Shown: positions 27,060 through 36,657 of the stretch, in pieces
Numbering within the stretch: the first letter of the stretch is position 1
Layout of the letters: each line of letters opens with the position of its first letter
Assembly (NCBI RefSeq): GCF_023716565.1
Contig: NZ_CP071848.1
Location: forward strand, 1,178,001 to 1,242,000
Direction: 5' to 3'
DNA length: 64,000 nt
Source: Vibrio sp. SCSIO 43136
GTDB lineage: Bacteria; Pseudomonadota; Gammaproteobacteria; Enterobacterales; Vibrionaceae
Program-made: the position numbers and the translations under genes
Notes under the pieces: model-generated
Told to the model about the DNA's origin: nothing
Databases searched by the model: none
Seen by the model: only the letters and a program-made list of their open reading frames with translations

Positions 27060-30000
27060 AGTAGCGAACGAGCACAGCCCAAATAAAGGGATTGCGGCGT
27101 ATTTTATTCAAAACCGTGTCATCAGTTGGATGCTGGCACTGATATTTTTGATTGGTGGAACATCGGCTTTCTTCGGTCTTGGCCGCTTGGAAGACCCTGC
27201 ATTTACCATCAAAGATGCCATGGTAGTGACAAGTTATCCGGGAGCAACACCGCTGCAAGTGGAAGAAGAGGTGACCTATCCTCTAGAAAAAGCCATCGGC
27301 CAGCTCACTTATGTGGATGAAGTGAAATCAACCTCTACCCGAGGGCTATCTCAGATATCGGTGACGATGAAGAACAACTATGGCCCAGATGATCTTCCGC
27401 AAATATGGGATGAGCTGCGCCGCAAGGTTAACGACATAAAAGACTCGTTGCCACCGGGGGTTAACCCACCTCAAGTCATTGATGACTTTGGTGATGTGTT
27501 TGGTATTTTGCTTGCAGTCACTGGTGATGGGTACTCCTACAAAGAGCTGCTTGATTACGTTGATTATCTGCGCCGAGAGCTAGAGCTGATTGATGGTGTA
27601 GGCAAGGTCAGTGTATCGGGTCAGCGCCAAGAGCAGGTTTTCATTGAAGTATCGATGAAGCGAATGAACACCTTAGGTATTTCGCCACAAACCATCTACA
27701 ACTTGCTGCAAACCCAAAACACCGTTAATGATGCGGGGGCGATTCGAGTTGGTACCGAGTACATTCGTATCCAACCAACAGGGGAGTTTGCTGATGTTGA
27801 AGAGCTTGGGGACCTTATCTTAACTGAAGGTGGCGCTCAGGGGCTTATCTACTTGAGAGACGTGGCTGAAGTGAAACGTGGCTACATCGAAGTCCCAAGC
27901 AATATCATCAATTACAATGGACATCTAGCGCTGAATATTGGGGTCTCTTTTGCCCAAGGCGTTAACGTGGTGCAAATTGGTGGTAACGTCGAAAGACGTC
28001 TTGCTGAACTTAAAGAGCAGCAACCTATCGGCATCGACATTGCAGAAATCTACAGCCAGCCTAAAGAAGTCGATAAATCGGTGAAAGGCTTTGTGGTCAG
28101 TTTAGGGCAGGCGGTGGCAATTGTTATCGTGGTACTGCTGTTCTTTATGGGGCTGCGTTCGGGTCTGTTGATAGGCTTGATCCTGCTGTTGACGGTGCTT
28201 GGTACCTTTATCTTCATGCAATATATGGAAATCGAGCTACAGCGTATCTCGCTCGGCGCTTTGGTCATTGCGCTGGGGATGCTGGTGGATAACGCCATTG
28301 TGGTGGTGGAAGGTATACTGGTCGGGACCCAAAAAGGGCGGACTCGGCTCCAAGCTGCTACCGATATCGTGACGCAAACCAAGTGGCCTTTGCTGGGGGC
28401 AACAGTGATTGCGGTGACAGCATTTGCGCCGATTGGTTTGTCTGAAGATGCCACGGGTGAGTATTGTGGCACCTTGTTCTCAGTATTGCTTATCTCCTTG
28501 ATGTTGAGCTGGTTTACGGCTATCTCATTAACGCCATTCTTTGCCGACCTGTTCTTTAAAGAGGGTGAGCATGACCCTGATGCAGAGCCTGCGGATCCAT
28601 ACAACGGCATGATCTTTGTGCTGTATAAAAACTTCCTAGAGTTTTGTATGAAGCGTGCGTGGCTGACGGTGATATTTCTTGTCGTTGCTCTTGCTGCCTC
28701 TTTATATGGTTTTACCCAACTTAAGCAGTCATTCTTCCCATCTTCAACCACACCGATGTTTATGGTTGATGTATGGATGCCAGAAGGTACAGATATTCGA
28801 GCCACGAACGAAAAGCTCGAAGAGCTGACCAATTGGCTTGAACAGGACCCAGCGGTTGATCACATCACCACTACTGCTGGTAAGGGTCTGCAACGCTTTA
28901 TGCTGACTTACGCACCGGGTAAGTCTTACCCAGCCTATGGTGAAATCGTTACACGGGTGAAGAGCTTCGAGCAGCTTGATGCCTTGATGGAGAAATTTGG
29001 TGACCATCTGGACGCCAATTATCCGCAAATTGATTACAAGCTGAAACGTGTCGAGCTTGGTCCCGGTGGCGGAGCGAAAATCGAAGCTCGACTAGTAGGC
29101 TCAGACCCAACGGTACTGCGTACATTGGCGAGCCAAGTCGTCGATATCATGCGTGCTGACCCTGGTGCGTTCAATATTCGTCATGATTGGCGTGAGCGAA
29201 CCAAAATCATCGAACCAGACTTTAATGAAAGTCAGGCTCGCCGTTACGGTATCACTAAGTCAGATCTCGACCAGATGCTCAACATGTCGTTTAGCGGACG
29301 AACCATAGGTGTGTATCGCGATGGCACCACCTTAATGCCAATTGTTGCTCGTCTGCCAGATGAGGAGCGAGTCAATATCCAGAGCATTGAAGGCATGAAG
29401 ATTTGGAGCCCAGCGTTAAGCGAATATATTCCGCTACAACAGGTGATCTTAGGTTATGACTTACGCTGGGAAGATCCTGTGATTGAGCGAAAAGATCGTA
29501 AGCGTATCTTAACCGTAATGGCAGACCCTAACCCATTTGGTGACGAAACCGCAGCGACGTTGCAACAACGTTTAATGGAATCTATCGATGCGATCGATAT
29601 GCCGCCGGGTTACGCATTGGAGTGGGGTGGTGAGTACGAGTCTTCTAACGACGCACAAGAGTCGCTGTTCAAGACCATGCCGCTTGGCTACCTGTTCATG
29701 TTCTTGATTACCGTGTTCTTGTTCAACTCGGTAAAAGAGCCACTGATAGTATGGGCTACCGTGCCACTGGCTGTTATTGGGGTGACCGCTGGTCTATTGA
29801 TGTTTGATACTCCATTTGGCTTCATGGCGCTATTGGGCTTCCTCAGCCTTTCAGGCATGCTGCTCAAAAACGGCATCGTATTGCTCGATCAAATCGAGAT
29901 AGAGATGAAATCTGGCAAGGCGCCATACCATGCGGTTGTTGAAGCATCCTTAAGCCGTGTGCGCCCAGTGTGCATGGCGGCAATTACTACCATTCTTGGC

Positions 30001-30141
30001 TTGGTACCTTTGCTTCCTGATATCTTCTTCAAACCTATGGCTGTGACCATCATGTTTGGTTTGGGCTTTGCAACAATACTGACATTGATTGTTGTGCCAG
30101 TGTTGTATCGCTTGTTCCACGGAGTTGAAGTGATTGACTAG
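27052..30141 (+). CDS. vexK: RND multidrug efflux pump, inner membrane (VexK-like)
   Basis: 1029 aa, full AcrB-type length with two repeats of six helices and two large periplasmic loops. TM4 carries LGMLVDNAIVVVEG: D413 is present but the second AcrB aspartate (D408) is N414 here. MLLKNGIVLLDQIE in TM10 has the relay lysine region. It exports toxic or bile-like compounds using the proton gradient, working with the two upstream adaptors and a TolC-type outer channel not encoded in the operon. Substrate range cannot be told from sequence. Confidence 0.92.
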   Translation: MNEVANEHSPNKGIAAYFIQNRVISWMLALIFLIGGTSAFFGLGRLEDPAFTIKDAMVVTSYPGATPLQVEEEVTYPLEKAIGQLTYVDEVKSTSTRGLSQISVTMKNNYGPDDLPQIWDELRRKVNDIKDSLPPGVNPPQVIDDFGDVFGILLAVTGDGYSYKELLDYVDYLRRELELIDGVGKVSVSGQRQEQVFIEVSMKRMNTLGISPQTIYNLLQTQNTVNDAGAIRVGTEYIRIQPTGEFADVEELGDLILTEGGAQGLIYLRDVAEVKRGYIEVPSNIINYNGHLALNIGVSFAQGVNVVQIGGNVERRLAELKEQQPIGIDIAEIYSQPKEVDKSVKGFVVSLGQAVAIVIVVLLFFMGLRSGLLIGLILLLTVLGTFIFMQYMEIELQRISLGALVIALGMLVDNAIVVVEGILVGTQKGRTRLQAATDIVTQTKWPLLGATVIAVTAFAPIGLSEDATGEYCGTLFSVLLISLMLSWFTAISLTPFFADLFFKEGEHDPDAEPADPYNGMIFVLYKNFLEFCMKRAWLTVIFLVVALAASLYGFTQLKQSFFPSSTTPMFMVDVWMPEGTDIRATNEKLEELTNWLEQDPAVDHITTTAGKGLQRFMLTYAPGKSYPAYGEIVTRVKSFEQLDALMEKFGDHLDANYPQIDYKLKRVELGPGGGAKIEARLVGSDPTVLRTLASQVVDIMRADPGAFNIRHDWRERTKIIEPDFNESQARRYGITKSDLDQMLNMSFSGRTIGVYRDGTTLMPIVARLPDEERVNIQSIEGMKIWSPALSEYIPLQQVILGYDLRWEDPVIERKDRKRILTVMADPNPFGDETAATLQQRLMESIDAIDMPPGYALEWGGEYESSNDAQESLFKTMPLGYLFMFLITVFLFNSVKEPLIVWATVPLAVIGVTAGLLMFDTPFGFMALLGFLSLSGMLLKNGIVLLDQIEIEMKSGKAPYHAVVEASLSRVRPVCMAAITTILGLVPLLPDIFFKPMAVTIMFGLGFATILTLIVVPVLYRLFHGVEVID

Positions 30142-30161
30142 GCATAGTTGAAACTAACCAA

Positions 30162-30194
30162 AAAGGGCTGGCAAATGAAAATTGCCAGCCCTTT
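30162..30194. terminator. Bidirectional terminator between the RND pump gene and metC
   Basis: AAAGGGCTGGCAA (30162-30174) pairs with TTGCCAGCCCTTT (30182-30194). In the minus direction it is followed by TTTTT, serving metC; in the plus direction the T-run is weaker. Confidence 0.85.
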
Positions 30195-30215
30195 GTTATT
30201 TAGTGTGTTGAGCGA

Positions 30216-31403
30216 TTAGCCAAGTGCCTGAACGTATCGTTCAAAAGCAGCTTCCAGATCTTCAATCAAATCTTGGGTATCTTCTAAGCCAATGTGCAAG
30301 CGGATCAGTGTACCTTCAAAGTTTGGATTTGCTACTGTGCGCAAGCTGTTAAAGCTCTTTGGCTCGTTGGCTAGGATCAAACTCTCAAAGCCACCCCATG
30401 AATAGCCCATGCTGAAGTGCTTCATGTCATCTAAAAGTGCGGTTGTCGCTTTAGAGTTGCTGGTCTTTAACACGAACGAGAACAGGCCATTACAGCCTGA
30501 GAAATCACGTTGGTAAAACTCATGCCCAGGGCAGCTCTCTAGCGCTGGGTGGCGAACATGGTCTACTTCTGGTCGCTCTGCAAGCCATTTGGCGATCTCG
30601 ATGCTGTTTTTCTCATGTTGCTTCAAACGAACATCGAGTGTGCGCAGGCCACGCAATCCTAGGTAGGCATCATCTGGCGAGACACACTGACCCATAAGGT
30701 AGCTTTGTTCACGCAGTTGATCCCAGCAGCGCTCATTGGCAACCGCCGTACCTAGCATCACATCTGAGTGACCGACGATATATTTGGTTGCCGCTTGGAT
30801 GGAAATATCAACACCATGATCAAACGGAGAGAAATTTACCCCTGCACCCCAAGTGTTGTCGAGCATGACGATGATGTCGTGCTGGTGAGCGATCTCTGCC
30901 ATGGTCGGTACATCTTGTACTTCCATGGTGATCGAGCCCGGAGATTCTGTAAACAACACTTTGGTGTTTGGTTGGATGAGGTCTTTAATGCCTTCGCCAA
31001 TAAGTGGTGGGTAGTAGGTGGTTTCTACACCCAGCTTTTTCAAAATCGTGTCACAGAAGTCTCGGGTTGGTTCGTAGCAAGTATCCACCATCAATACGTG
31101 ATCGCCAGCAGAAACAAAAGAGATCAAAGCGTTAGAGATAGCTGCGGTGCCACATGGGTAAAGCGCGCATCCAGCGCCACCTTCGATTTCAACCATCGCT
31201 TCTTGGAAGGCAAAGTGGGTCTGAGTACCACGACGGCCGTAGAAAAGCGTATGTCCCATGCGCTCTGAGGTCGCTTTGTGCTTTTCGGCAACCGTATCAA
31301 ATACGATGGTTGAAGCACGCTGCACTGGTGGGTTAACAACACCGTGAGTCCATTTCTTACTGCGACCCGCAGTAACCAGTTTGGTTGTCTTTTTCTCAGA
31401 CAT
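30216..31403 (-). CDS. metC: Cystathionine beta-lyase
   Basis: 395 aa from the ATG at 31403, which has AAGGA upstream; this equals the E. coli MetC length. The longer frame to 31466 would add 21 residues through a terminator-like hairpin. Fold-type I PLP enzyme: substrate and cofactor residues in YGRRGTQTHFAFQEAM, DNTWGAG, and the Schiff-base lysine in QAATKYIVGHSDVMLG. It cleaves cystathionine to homocysteine in methionine synthesis. No MetJ box was recognised. Confidence 0.9.
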   Translation of the reverse strand: MSEKKTTKLVTAGRSKKWTHGVVNPPVQRASTIVFDTVAEKHKATSERMGHTLFYGRRGTQTHFAFQEAMVEIEGGAGCALYPCGTAAISNALISFVSAGDHVLMVDTCYEPTRDFCDTILKKLGVETTYYPPLIGEGIKDLIQPNTKVLFTESPGSITMEVQDVPTMAEIAHQHDIIVMLDNTWGAGVNFSPFDHGVDISIQAATKYIVGHSDVMLGTAVANERCWDQLREQSYLMGQCVSPDDAYLGLRGLRTLDVRLKQHEKNSIEIAKWLAERPEVDHVRHPALESCPGHEFYQRDFSGCNGLFSFVLKTSNSKATTALLDDMKHFSMGYSWGGFESLILANEPKSFNSLRTVANPNFEGTLIRLHIGLEDTQDLIEDLEAAFERYVQALG

Positions 31404-31414
31404 GACTTTTCCTT

Positions 31415-31460
31415 GTTCAAAAAACGGCAATGCCCCAAAACTACCGAATGACGGCTGCTG
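31415..31460 (-). terminator. Terminator-like hairpin between cls and metC
   Basis: On the minus strand, TGCCCCA pairs with TGGGGCA around a loop of about 20 nt, then TTTTTT, ending just before the metC ribosome-binding site. It lies 40 bases past the cls stop and can serve as its terminator, but its position also makes a metC attenuator possible. Confidence 0.55.
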
Positions 31461-31499
31461 GGGCAATGCTTTTCATTTCAATTGCGCAAATAGTTTAAA

Positions 31500-32957
31500 T
31501 TACAGAAGTGGGCTGAATAGGAAGTAGGCTCGCTCAAAGAAGCGGTGAATAAAACCTCGCTCAGACCATTCAGCAGATTGAATCTTATGTGCTTGATCGA
31601 TATAGCTCTGCTGCACCCAATATAGCTCTTGGGTGAAGGCTTTATCATCGACAGCCAGTGTCACTTCAAAGTTTAGCCACAGGCTACGCATATCTAGGTT
31701 AACGGTGCCTATTAGGGCGTAGTGTTCATCAATCACTACTGACTTGGTGTGCAATAGACCGCCGCTGAATTCATAGATTTCAATGCCGCAGTTGAGAAGC
31801 TCCGAATAGAAGGCTTTGGATGCCCACTTCACCATGATCGAATCATTACGATGTGGGATGATCAGCTCAACTTTTACCCCACGTTGAGCGGTCATTTTTA
31901 ATGTTTCCAGCAGGTTTTCACTCGGGACAAAATACGGGGTGGTAATACGTACAGAGTGTTTTGCCTGACTGATGGCAAGATTTAATACTTGTTGAATCAA
32001 GTTCTCGGGCATACCCGGACCCGATGGCACTACTTGCACAGGGTGTGGATCTGTGGCTTCTGGCTCGATGGCGCACAGTGGGAAGCTCGGCAAAATTCGC
32101 TCACCGGTCTCTACTTCCCAATCCCAAGCATGGATGGCCGCTAGTACGTTCACCGTCGGTCCAGTGACACGAACCATGACATCAATCCACTGACCCACGC
32201 CTGCATCTTGTTTAAAGTGCGCAGGGTCGACCATGTTCATAGAACCTGTGTAAGCAATTTGGTCGTCGATGGTGATGATTTTTCGGTGTTGGCGAAGATC
32301 TAGGCGGCGCAGGAAAACACGCATTGGAGATACGCCTAATGCTTGCACCACATCCACACCAGAACGCTTCATCAGATCTACCCAGTGGCTGCGGAAAAAA
32401 CGGTGGCTGCCTGCGGAATCCAGCAGAACTTGTACCGTAACCCCACGCTTTGCCGCTTTGATTAATGCCGAGGCGACGGAGTCTGCGAGTCCACCTGGGT
32501 GCCAGATGTAAAACACCATACGAATGCTTTGCTCGGCATTTTCTATATCTTCAATAACCGAACGTAAAATCCCTTCGGGCGTGGTTTGAAGAGATAGGGT
32601 ATTACCACATAGCGCAGGAATACCGGTGCGATTGGAGCAGAGATCGTGAATTTGGGACAGTTCACCTTGAATCAGATCAGGTTGATGCGCTTGGCAGTCA
32701 TGGAGTTGATTAAACCAAAACCCGTATGGACTGAACATGTTTTGCGCACGTTCGGCGCGTTTGCGTCCAAGGTTTAATTCACCAAAAAGGAAATAACACA
32801 CAACACCGAGTACAGGTACGATGTAGATGATCATCAGCCATGCGAGGGAAACACTGACGGCACGACGCTTTAAGACGACTCGAATCGTCACACCAGCAAC
32901 TAAAACCCAGTATAAAACTAAACTGACCAGTGCGAAGATTTGGTAAAACTTTTCCAT
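31500..32957 (-). CDS. cls: Cardiolipin synthase (ClsA type)
   Basis: 485 aa from the ATG at 32957, matching E. coli ClsA (486 aa); the track-length frame to 33074 has an extra 39 residues with no homology. Two N-terminal membrane helices (about 7-27 and 37-57), then two phospholipase-D HKD motifs, HRKIITIDDQIAYTGS and HTKSVVIDEHYALIGT, each followed by the usual asparagine. It condenses two phosphatidylglycerol molecules into cardiolipin plus glycerol on the inner membrane. Confidence 0.93.
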   Translation of the reverse strand: MEKFYQIFALVSLVLYWVLVAGVTIRVVLKRRAVSVSLAWLMIIYIVPVLGVVCYFLFGELNLGRKRAERAQNMFSPYGFWFNQLHDCQAHQPDLIQGELSQIHDLCSNRTGIPALCGNTLSLQTTPEGILRSVIEDIENAEQSIRMVFYIWHPGGLADSVASALIKAAKRGVTVQVLLDSAGSHRFFRSHWVDLMKRSGVDVVQALGVSPMRVFLRRLDLRQHRKIITIDDQIAYTGSMNMVDPAHFKQDAGVGQWIDVMVRVTGPTVNVLAAIHAWDWEVETGERILPSFPLCAIEPEATDPHPVQVVPSGPGMPENLIQQVLNLAISQAKHSVRITTPYFVPSENLLETLKMTAQRGVKVELIIPHRNDSIMVKWASKAFYSELLNCGIEIYEFSGGLLHTKSVVIDEHYALIGTVNLDMRSLWLNFEVTLAVDDKAFTQELYWVQQSYIDQAHKIQSAEWSERGFIHRFFERAYFLFSPLL

Positions 32958-33285
32958 TTTCAGCAAGATATCCGACAAATTTATCGAATCAATACTAGCA
33001 CTAAATGCGAGAGGGAAACTAGATAGTTCGGCGTGGAAAAAGCGTAACCATTTGCATCCTAGTGGTTGTTGCAAATGTTTGAGTTTTGTTGGTTTTGTAA
33101 AGGAAAGGACTTGCGCTGCTTAAATTTAAAGCACTTGATTGCTATAAAAGTGCAAAAAATAGATAAATATAGCGCAGGCGCTTTTAATTTTAATCGCAAA
33201 CTGTTTTACTTGCCATACTTTAAGATTAACTACGAAAAAGCATGGGTGTACATATAAGTTTACACTCTTGCGGGATTAGGTAAGT

Positions 33286-34620
33286 ATGGCGACTAACTCT
33301 CGTGCCCAGTTCTCTTCCAAGCTGGGTTTTATCATGGCTGCGGCAGGCTCTGCGGTTGGTTTAGGTAATATTTGGGGGTTCCCAACTCAAGCGGCCAGTA
33401 ATGGTGGCGCTGTTTTCTTGATGACTTATTTGGCAATGGTGTTCATCTTGGCATGTCCAATGCTGATTGCCGAGCTTACGATTGGTCGTTACGGTCAGTC
33501 GAACCCAATTAAATCGCTTCAATCAATTTGGCCGAAAGGCAGATTAGGTGCGGCACTTGTTGGCCTAACCGGTATGGCAGCAGCCTCCCTGATCCTCAGT
33601 TTTTACGCAATTATTGCAGGGTGGTTGATCGGTAATTTCGCAGGCAGTGCAATGAGCATGGTCGGCATGGAGTCAACCGTTGACTGGATCACTAGCTTTA
33701 GCCTGTCCCGAAACCTTATTTTGATGGTGCTGTTCATGGGCTTGACTATGTATGTCGTACAAAGCGGCGTGGCTGAAGGTATTGAGCGCTGGTCTACCCG
33801 TCTAATGCCTGTGCTGTTGGGTCTATTTGCAGTCATGATCATCTACATCCTGACTCAGGATGGCGCAATGGATGGCCTGACCATGTACCTAGTTCCAGAT
33901 TTTTCTCATTTCAGTATGGATCTGGTAGTGAATGCAATGGGGCAGGCGTTCTTCTCGCTTTCATTGGGCGTCGGTACCATGATGGTTTACGGTTCATACC
34001 TTAAAAAAGATACTAATCTGCCAAAAACTGCCGTTCAGGTCTCTTTGGTTGATACTGGCATTGCCGTTGGTGCGGGCTTGCTTATCCTTCCAGCGATGTT
34101 TGTCGCTAAGCAAAACGGCGTACAAATCTTTGATGAAGCGGGTAACCTTTTAAGTTCAGATACCTTAGTGTTTACTGTGCTACCAGCTATGTTTGAAACC
34201 ATGGGTGTGATTGGTGAGTTTGTAAGCCTACTCTTTTTCGCCTTGATGGTGATTGCGGCATTAACCTCGTCTATCTCAATGCTAGAAGTACCTGTCTCTT
34301 GTGCGATTGAGCAACTTGGCCACAAGCGTAAAGTTGCTGTTGCTTGGATCGGCGGCATCATTACCATTATCTCTGCAGTCATTGTGATGAACTTTGGCAC
34401 CTTGTTTGGCTTCGTTGTTACCATTACCACGGTTTACGCTCAACCAATCTTAGGTCTGATTTTTGCTTTGCTGGTGGGTTGGGTTTGGAACCGAAACAAA
34501 CTATTGGAAGAGCTTAAGCAGGGGCATCCAGAAATCGAGCAGAGTTTATTTTGGAAAATCTGGCCACTTTACGTACGTATCGTCTGCCCAGTGCTGATCC
34601 TAGTGGTATTCTTTGCTTAA
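33286..34620 (+). CDS. Sodium-dependent neurotransmitter-symporter (NSS/SNF) family transporter
   Basis: 444 aa, about 11-12 membrane helices, LeuT fold. The N-terminal RAQFSSKLGFIMAAAGSAVGLGNIWGFPTQAASNGGAVFLMTY is the TM1 sodium- and substrate-binding signature. Bacterial members import amino acids such as tryptophan, tyrosine or glycine with sodium. The specificity is not readable. Monocistronic, with a good terminator. Confidence 0.92.
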   Translation: MATNSRAQFSSKLGFIMAAAGSAVGLGNIWGFPTQAASNGGAVFLMTYLAMVFILACPMLIAELTIGRYGQSNPIKSLQSIWPKGRLGAALVGLTGMAAASLILSFYAIIAGWLIGNFAGSAMSMVGMESTVDWITSFSLSRNLILMVLFMGLTMYVVQSGVAEGIERWSTRLMPVLLGLFAVMIIYILTQDGAMDGLTMYLVPDFSHFSMDLVVNAMGQAFFSLSLGVGTMMVYGSYLKKDTNLPKTAVQVSLVDTGIAVGAGLLILPAMFVAKQNGVQIFDEAGNLLSSDTLVFTVLPAMFETMGVIGEFVSLLFFALMVIAALTSSISMLEVPVSCAIEQLGHKRKVAVAWIGGIITIISAVIVMNFGTLFGFVVTITTVYAQPILGLIFALLVGWVWNRNKLLEELKQGHPEIEQSLFWKIWPLYVRIVCPVLILVVFFA

Positions 34621-34639
34621 TTGAGCCGTTATACTTATT

Positions 34640-34665
34640 AGCCCGCATCGATTGCGGGCTTTTTT
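34640..34665 (+). terminator. Terminator after the NSS transporter
   Basis: AGCCCGCA (34640-34647) pairs with TGCGGGCT (34653-34660), then TTTTT. Confidence 0.92.
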
Positions 34666-34685
34666 ATGAGCGCAAGATAGCAACT

Positions 34686-35384
34686 ATGTTCGATATACTA
34701 TTTACCCATCCTGATTTTCTCGTCATCCACAAGCATCATAATGTCAGTGTGCATAAAGATGATGGTGATACTGATACTGCGCTGCTTCAAGAAGTGGCAA
34801 AGGTTTGCGGAGATACTCAGCTTTATCTGATCCATCGTCTCGATAAGATGACCTCAGGATTGCTACTGCTAGGAAGAAACGCCAAAGCAGCAAGTGAGCT
34901 ATCTGGTCTGTTTGCCTCACGAGAGGTGGAAAAGTTCTATCTAGCCATTGGCGCTAAAAAACCTAAGAAAAAGCAGGGGCTGGTGATGGGTGATATGGCA
35001 CGCTCACGCCGTAGCGCATGGAAACTTCTCAACAGTAAAGAAAATCCAGCAATTACCCAGTTTTTCTCGTTAGCAGGGGAGAGCGGCGAGCGTATTTTCT
35101 TATGTAAACCAAAAACAGGTAAAACTCATCAGATCCGCGTGGCGCTTAAATCGGTCGGTTCAGGCATTGTTGGCGATGATATTTACAATCCTTCTTCTCA
35201 AGCAGACCGTGGTTACCTGCACGCATACGCTCTAGGCTTCACTTATCAAGGCGAAGCTTTCCAGTTCGTTTGTAACCCAGCGCAGCAAGAAAACAATGGC
35301 GAGAAATGGCGCACACAAGCCATGTTGGACGCACTTACCCAATGGCAAATGCCTTGGCAACTTAATTGGCCGGTAATGAAATAA
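34686..35384 (+). CDS. RluA-family RNA pseudouridine synthase (TIGR01621 type)
   Basis: 232 aa from the ATG at 34686; the frame extends upstream to 34551 but that part overlaps the NSS gene end and a terminator. The catalytic motif LIHRLDKMTSGLLLLG (catalytic Asp in HRLD, about residues 50-65) and the KPKTGKTHQIRVALKSVG segment are diagnostic. No S4 domain, so it is a short RluA-like enzyme. It converts a uridine in rRNA or tRNA to pseudouridine; the target is not known. It overlaps the next gene by 1 nt. Confidence 0.88.
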   Translation: MFDILFTHPDFLVIHKHHNVSVHKDDGDTDTALLQEVAKVCGDTQLYLIHRLDKMTSGLLLLGRNAKAASELSGLFASREVEKFYLAIGAKKPKKKQGLVMGDMARSRRSAWKLLNSKENPAITQFFSLAGESGERIFLCKPKTGKTHQIRVALKSVGSGIVGDDIYNPSSQADRGYLHAYALGFTYQGEAFQFVCNPAQQENNGEKWRTQAMLDALTQWQMPWQLNWPVMK

Positions 35385-36337
35385 TGAATAACTCAATGAA
35401 CAGTGAAGCACTAGCGGACTTTTGGCCGCATTTAGCACAGCAATTTGAACAAGCACCGAATGAAGTGCGCCGACTTTTTCATGGTCGTGGCCGTTGTTGG
35501 CCGGGGCTAGAGCAGATGACCGTCGATTGGCTGCAAGGCCAGTTGGTGGTGAATATTTTCAAGCCTGTTGATGACGTATTTCTTAGTACACTAAAAACAG
35601 GCCTACTTGAGCTTGCCAAGAGCCCTAAATGGGAAGAAAAGGGCGGTTTCGCCATCTTACTTCAGCATCGCTACCAAGAGGGTGCGCCATTTGAGGTACT
35701 ACTAGGTGAGCCAAACTATCACCCTGTTGTTGTAGAGTCGGGGCTAAAGTATCAGCTGACACTGGGCAAAAATCAGAACTTTGGTCTGTTCCTTGATATG
35801 CGCTTAGGTCGTGATTGGGTCGCTGAGCGTGCTAAGCACAAAAATGTCCTCAACCTATTTGCTTATACTTGTGGTTTTTCGGTTGCTGCCATTGCTGGTG
35901 GTGCAGACAAAGTGGTGAACGTAGATATGTCTCGTGGCTCACTGAGCCGTGGTCGTGATAACCATAAGCTAAATGAACACAACCTCAACCAAGTGTTCTT
36001 CCTTGGTCACGATATCTTCCGTTCTTGGGGCAAAATCAAGAAAGGTGGCCCTTACGATATGGTGATTATCGACCCACCATCGTTCCAAAAAGGCAGCTTT
36101 GCCCTAACCAAAGACTACAAGCGCATCTTACGCAAATTGCCCGATCTACTGACAGAAGATGGTGAAGTGTTAGCGTGTGCAAACTCCCCTGCGGTATTGC
36201 CAGAGTTCTTGATCGAGTCAATGCAGCAAGAAGCTCCAGAGCTAGAGTTCCAACACCGTTTGGAAAACCCGCCTGAGTTTAAAGATGAAGATATGCAAGC
36301 AGCGCTTAAGGTGATGGTGTTTAAGCGACAGCAGTAG
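35384..36337 (+). CDS. Class I SAM-dependent methyltransferase, RlmK/RlmI-like
   Basis: 317 aa from the ATG at 35384 in TAATG, so coupled to the pseudouridine synthase. The Rossmann core has FAYTCGFSVAAIAGGADKVVNVDMS (SAM site), and MVIIDPPSFQKGSFALTKDYKR carries the DPPSF catalytic motif typical of 23S rRNA methyltransferases such as RlmI and the RlmKL C-terminal domain. Paired with a pseudouridine synthase, an rRNA or tRNA modification role is likely, but the modified base is unknown. Confidence 0.87.
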   Translation: MNNSMNSEALADFWPHLAQQFEQAPNEVRRLFHGRGRCWPGLEQMTVDWLQGQLVVNIFKPVDDVFLSTLKTGLLELAKSPKWEEKGGFAILLQHRYQEGAPFEVLLGEPNYHPVVVESGLKYQLTLGKNQNFGLFLDMRLGRDWVAERAKHKNVLNLFAYTCGFSVAAIAGGADKVVNVDMSRGSLSRGRDNHKLNEHNLNQVFFLGHDIFRSWGKIKKGGPYDMVIIDPPSFQKGSFALTKDYKRILRKLPDLLTEDGEVLACANSPAVLPEFLIESMQQEAPELEFQHRLENPPEFKDEDMQAALKVMVFKRQQ

Positions 36338-36349
36338 ATTGTTGCTAAA

Positions 36350-36379
36350 GTTAAAGTGATACAATAGTATCACTTTAAC
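36350..36379. promoter_or_regulatory. Palindromic operator of the toxin-antitoxin operon
   Basis: GTTAAAGTGATAC (36350-36362) and GTATCACTTTAAC (36367-36379) are perfect 13-bp arms around AATA, ending 20 bp before the antitoxin start. The usual reading is binding by antitoxin or antitoxin-toxin complex. TGATAC/GTATCA also resembles other Phd/YefM operators. Confidence 0.75.
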
Positions 36380-36399
36380 GATTAGTGAGGAGCCAGCCC

Positions 36400-36657
36400 A
36401 TGAAAGTCGAGTTAGTGACTTCATTAAAACGTGAAGCAACAAAAATCTTAGCGGACCTGCATGACTCGAAAGAGCCTGTGCTGATTACTGAGCATGGTAA
36501 ACCCTCGGCATACTTGGTGGATGTCGATGACTATGAATCGATGCAAAAACGCTTGGCAATTCTCGAAGGTATTTCGAGGGGCGAGCGAGCCATCGCATCT
36601 GAGCAATTGGTTAGCCACGATGAAGCTAAGGACCAAATGTCGAAATGGCTCAAATAG
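36400..36657 (+). CDS. Phd/YefM-family antitoxin
   Basis: 85 aa from the ATG at 36400 (GAGGAG site 7 nt upstream; a GTG at 36385 overlaps that site). N-terminal Phd/YefM DNA-binding domain (VELVTSLKREATKILADLHDSKEPVLITEHGKPSAYLVDVDDYESM) followed by a flexible C-terminal tail that would wrap the toxin. It overlaps the toxin gene by 13 nt. Confidence 0.9.
   Translation: MKVELVTSLKREATKILADLHDSKEPVLITEHGKPSAYLVDVDDYESMQKRLAILEGISRGERAIASEQLVSHDEAKDQMSKWLK

Noticed and set aside
28050..28832. 260-codon ORF antisense to the RND pump gene
   Set aside because: Serine/threonine/isoleucine-rich translation typical of the complement of a membrane-protein gene; lies wholly inside vexK.
33066..33257. 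63-aa plus-strand ORF upstream of the NSS transporter
   Set aside because: No ribosome site, lysine-rich low-quality product, partly antisense to the cls upstream region; looks like chance in AT-rich DNA.
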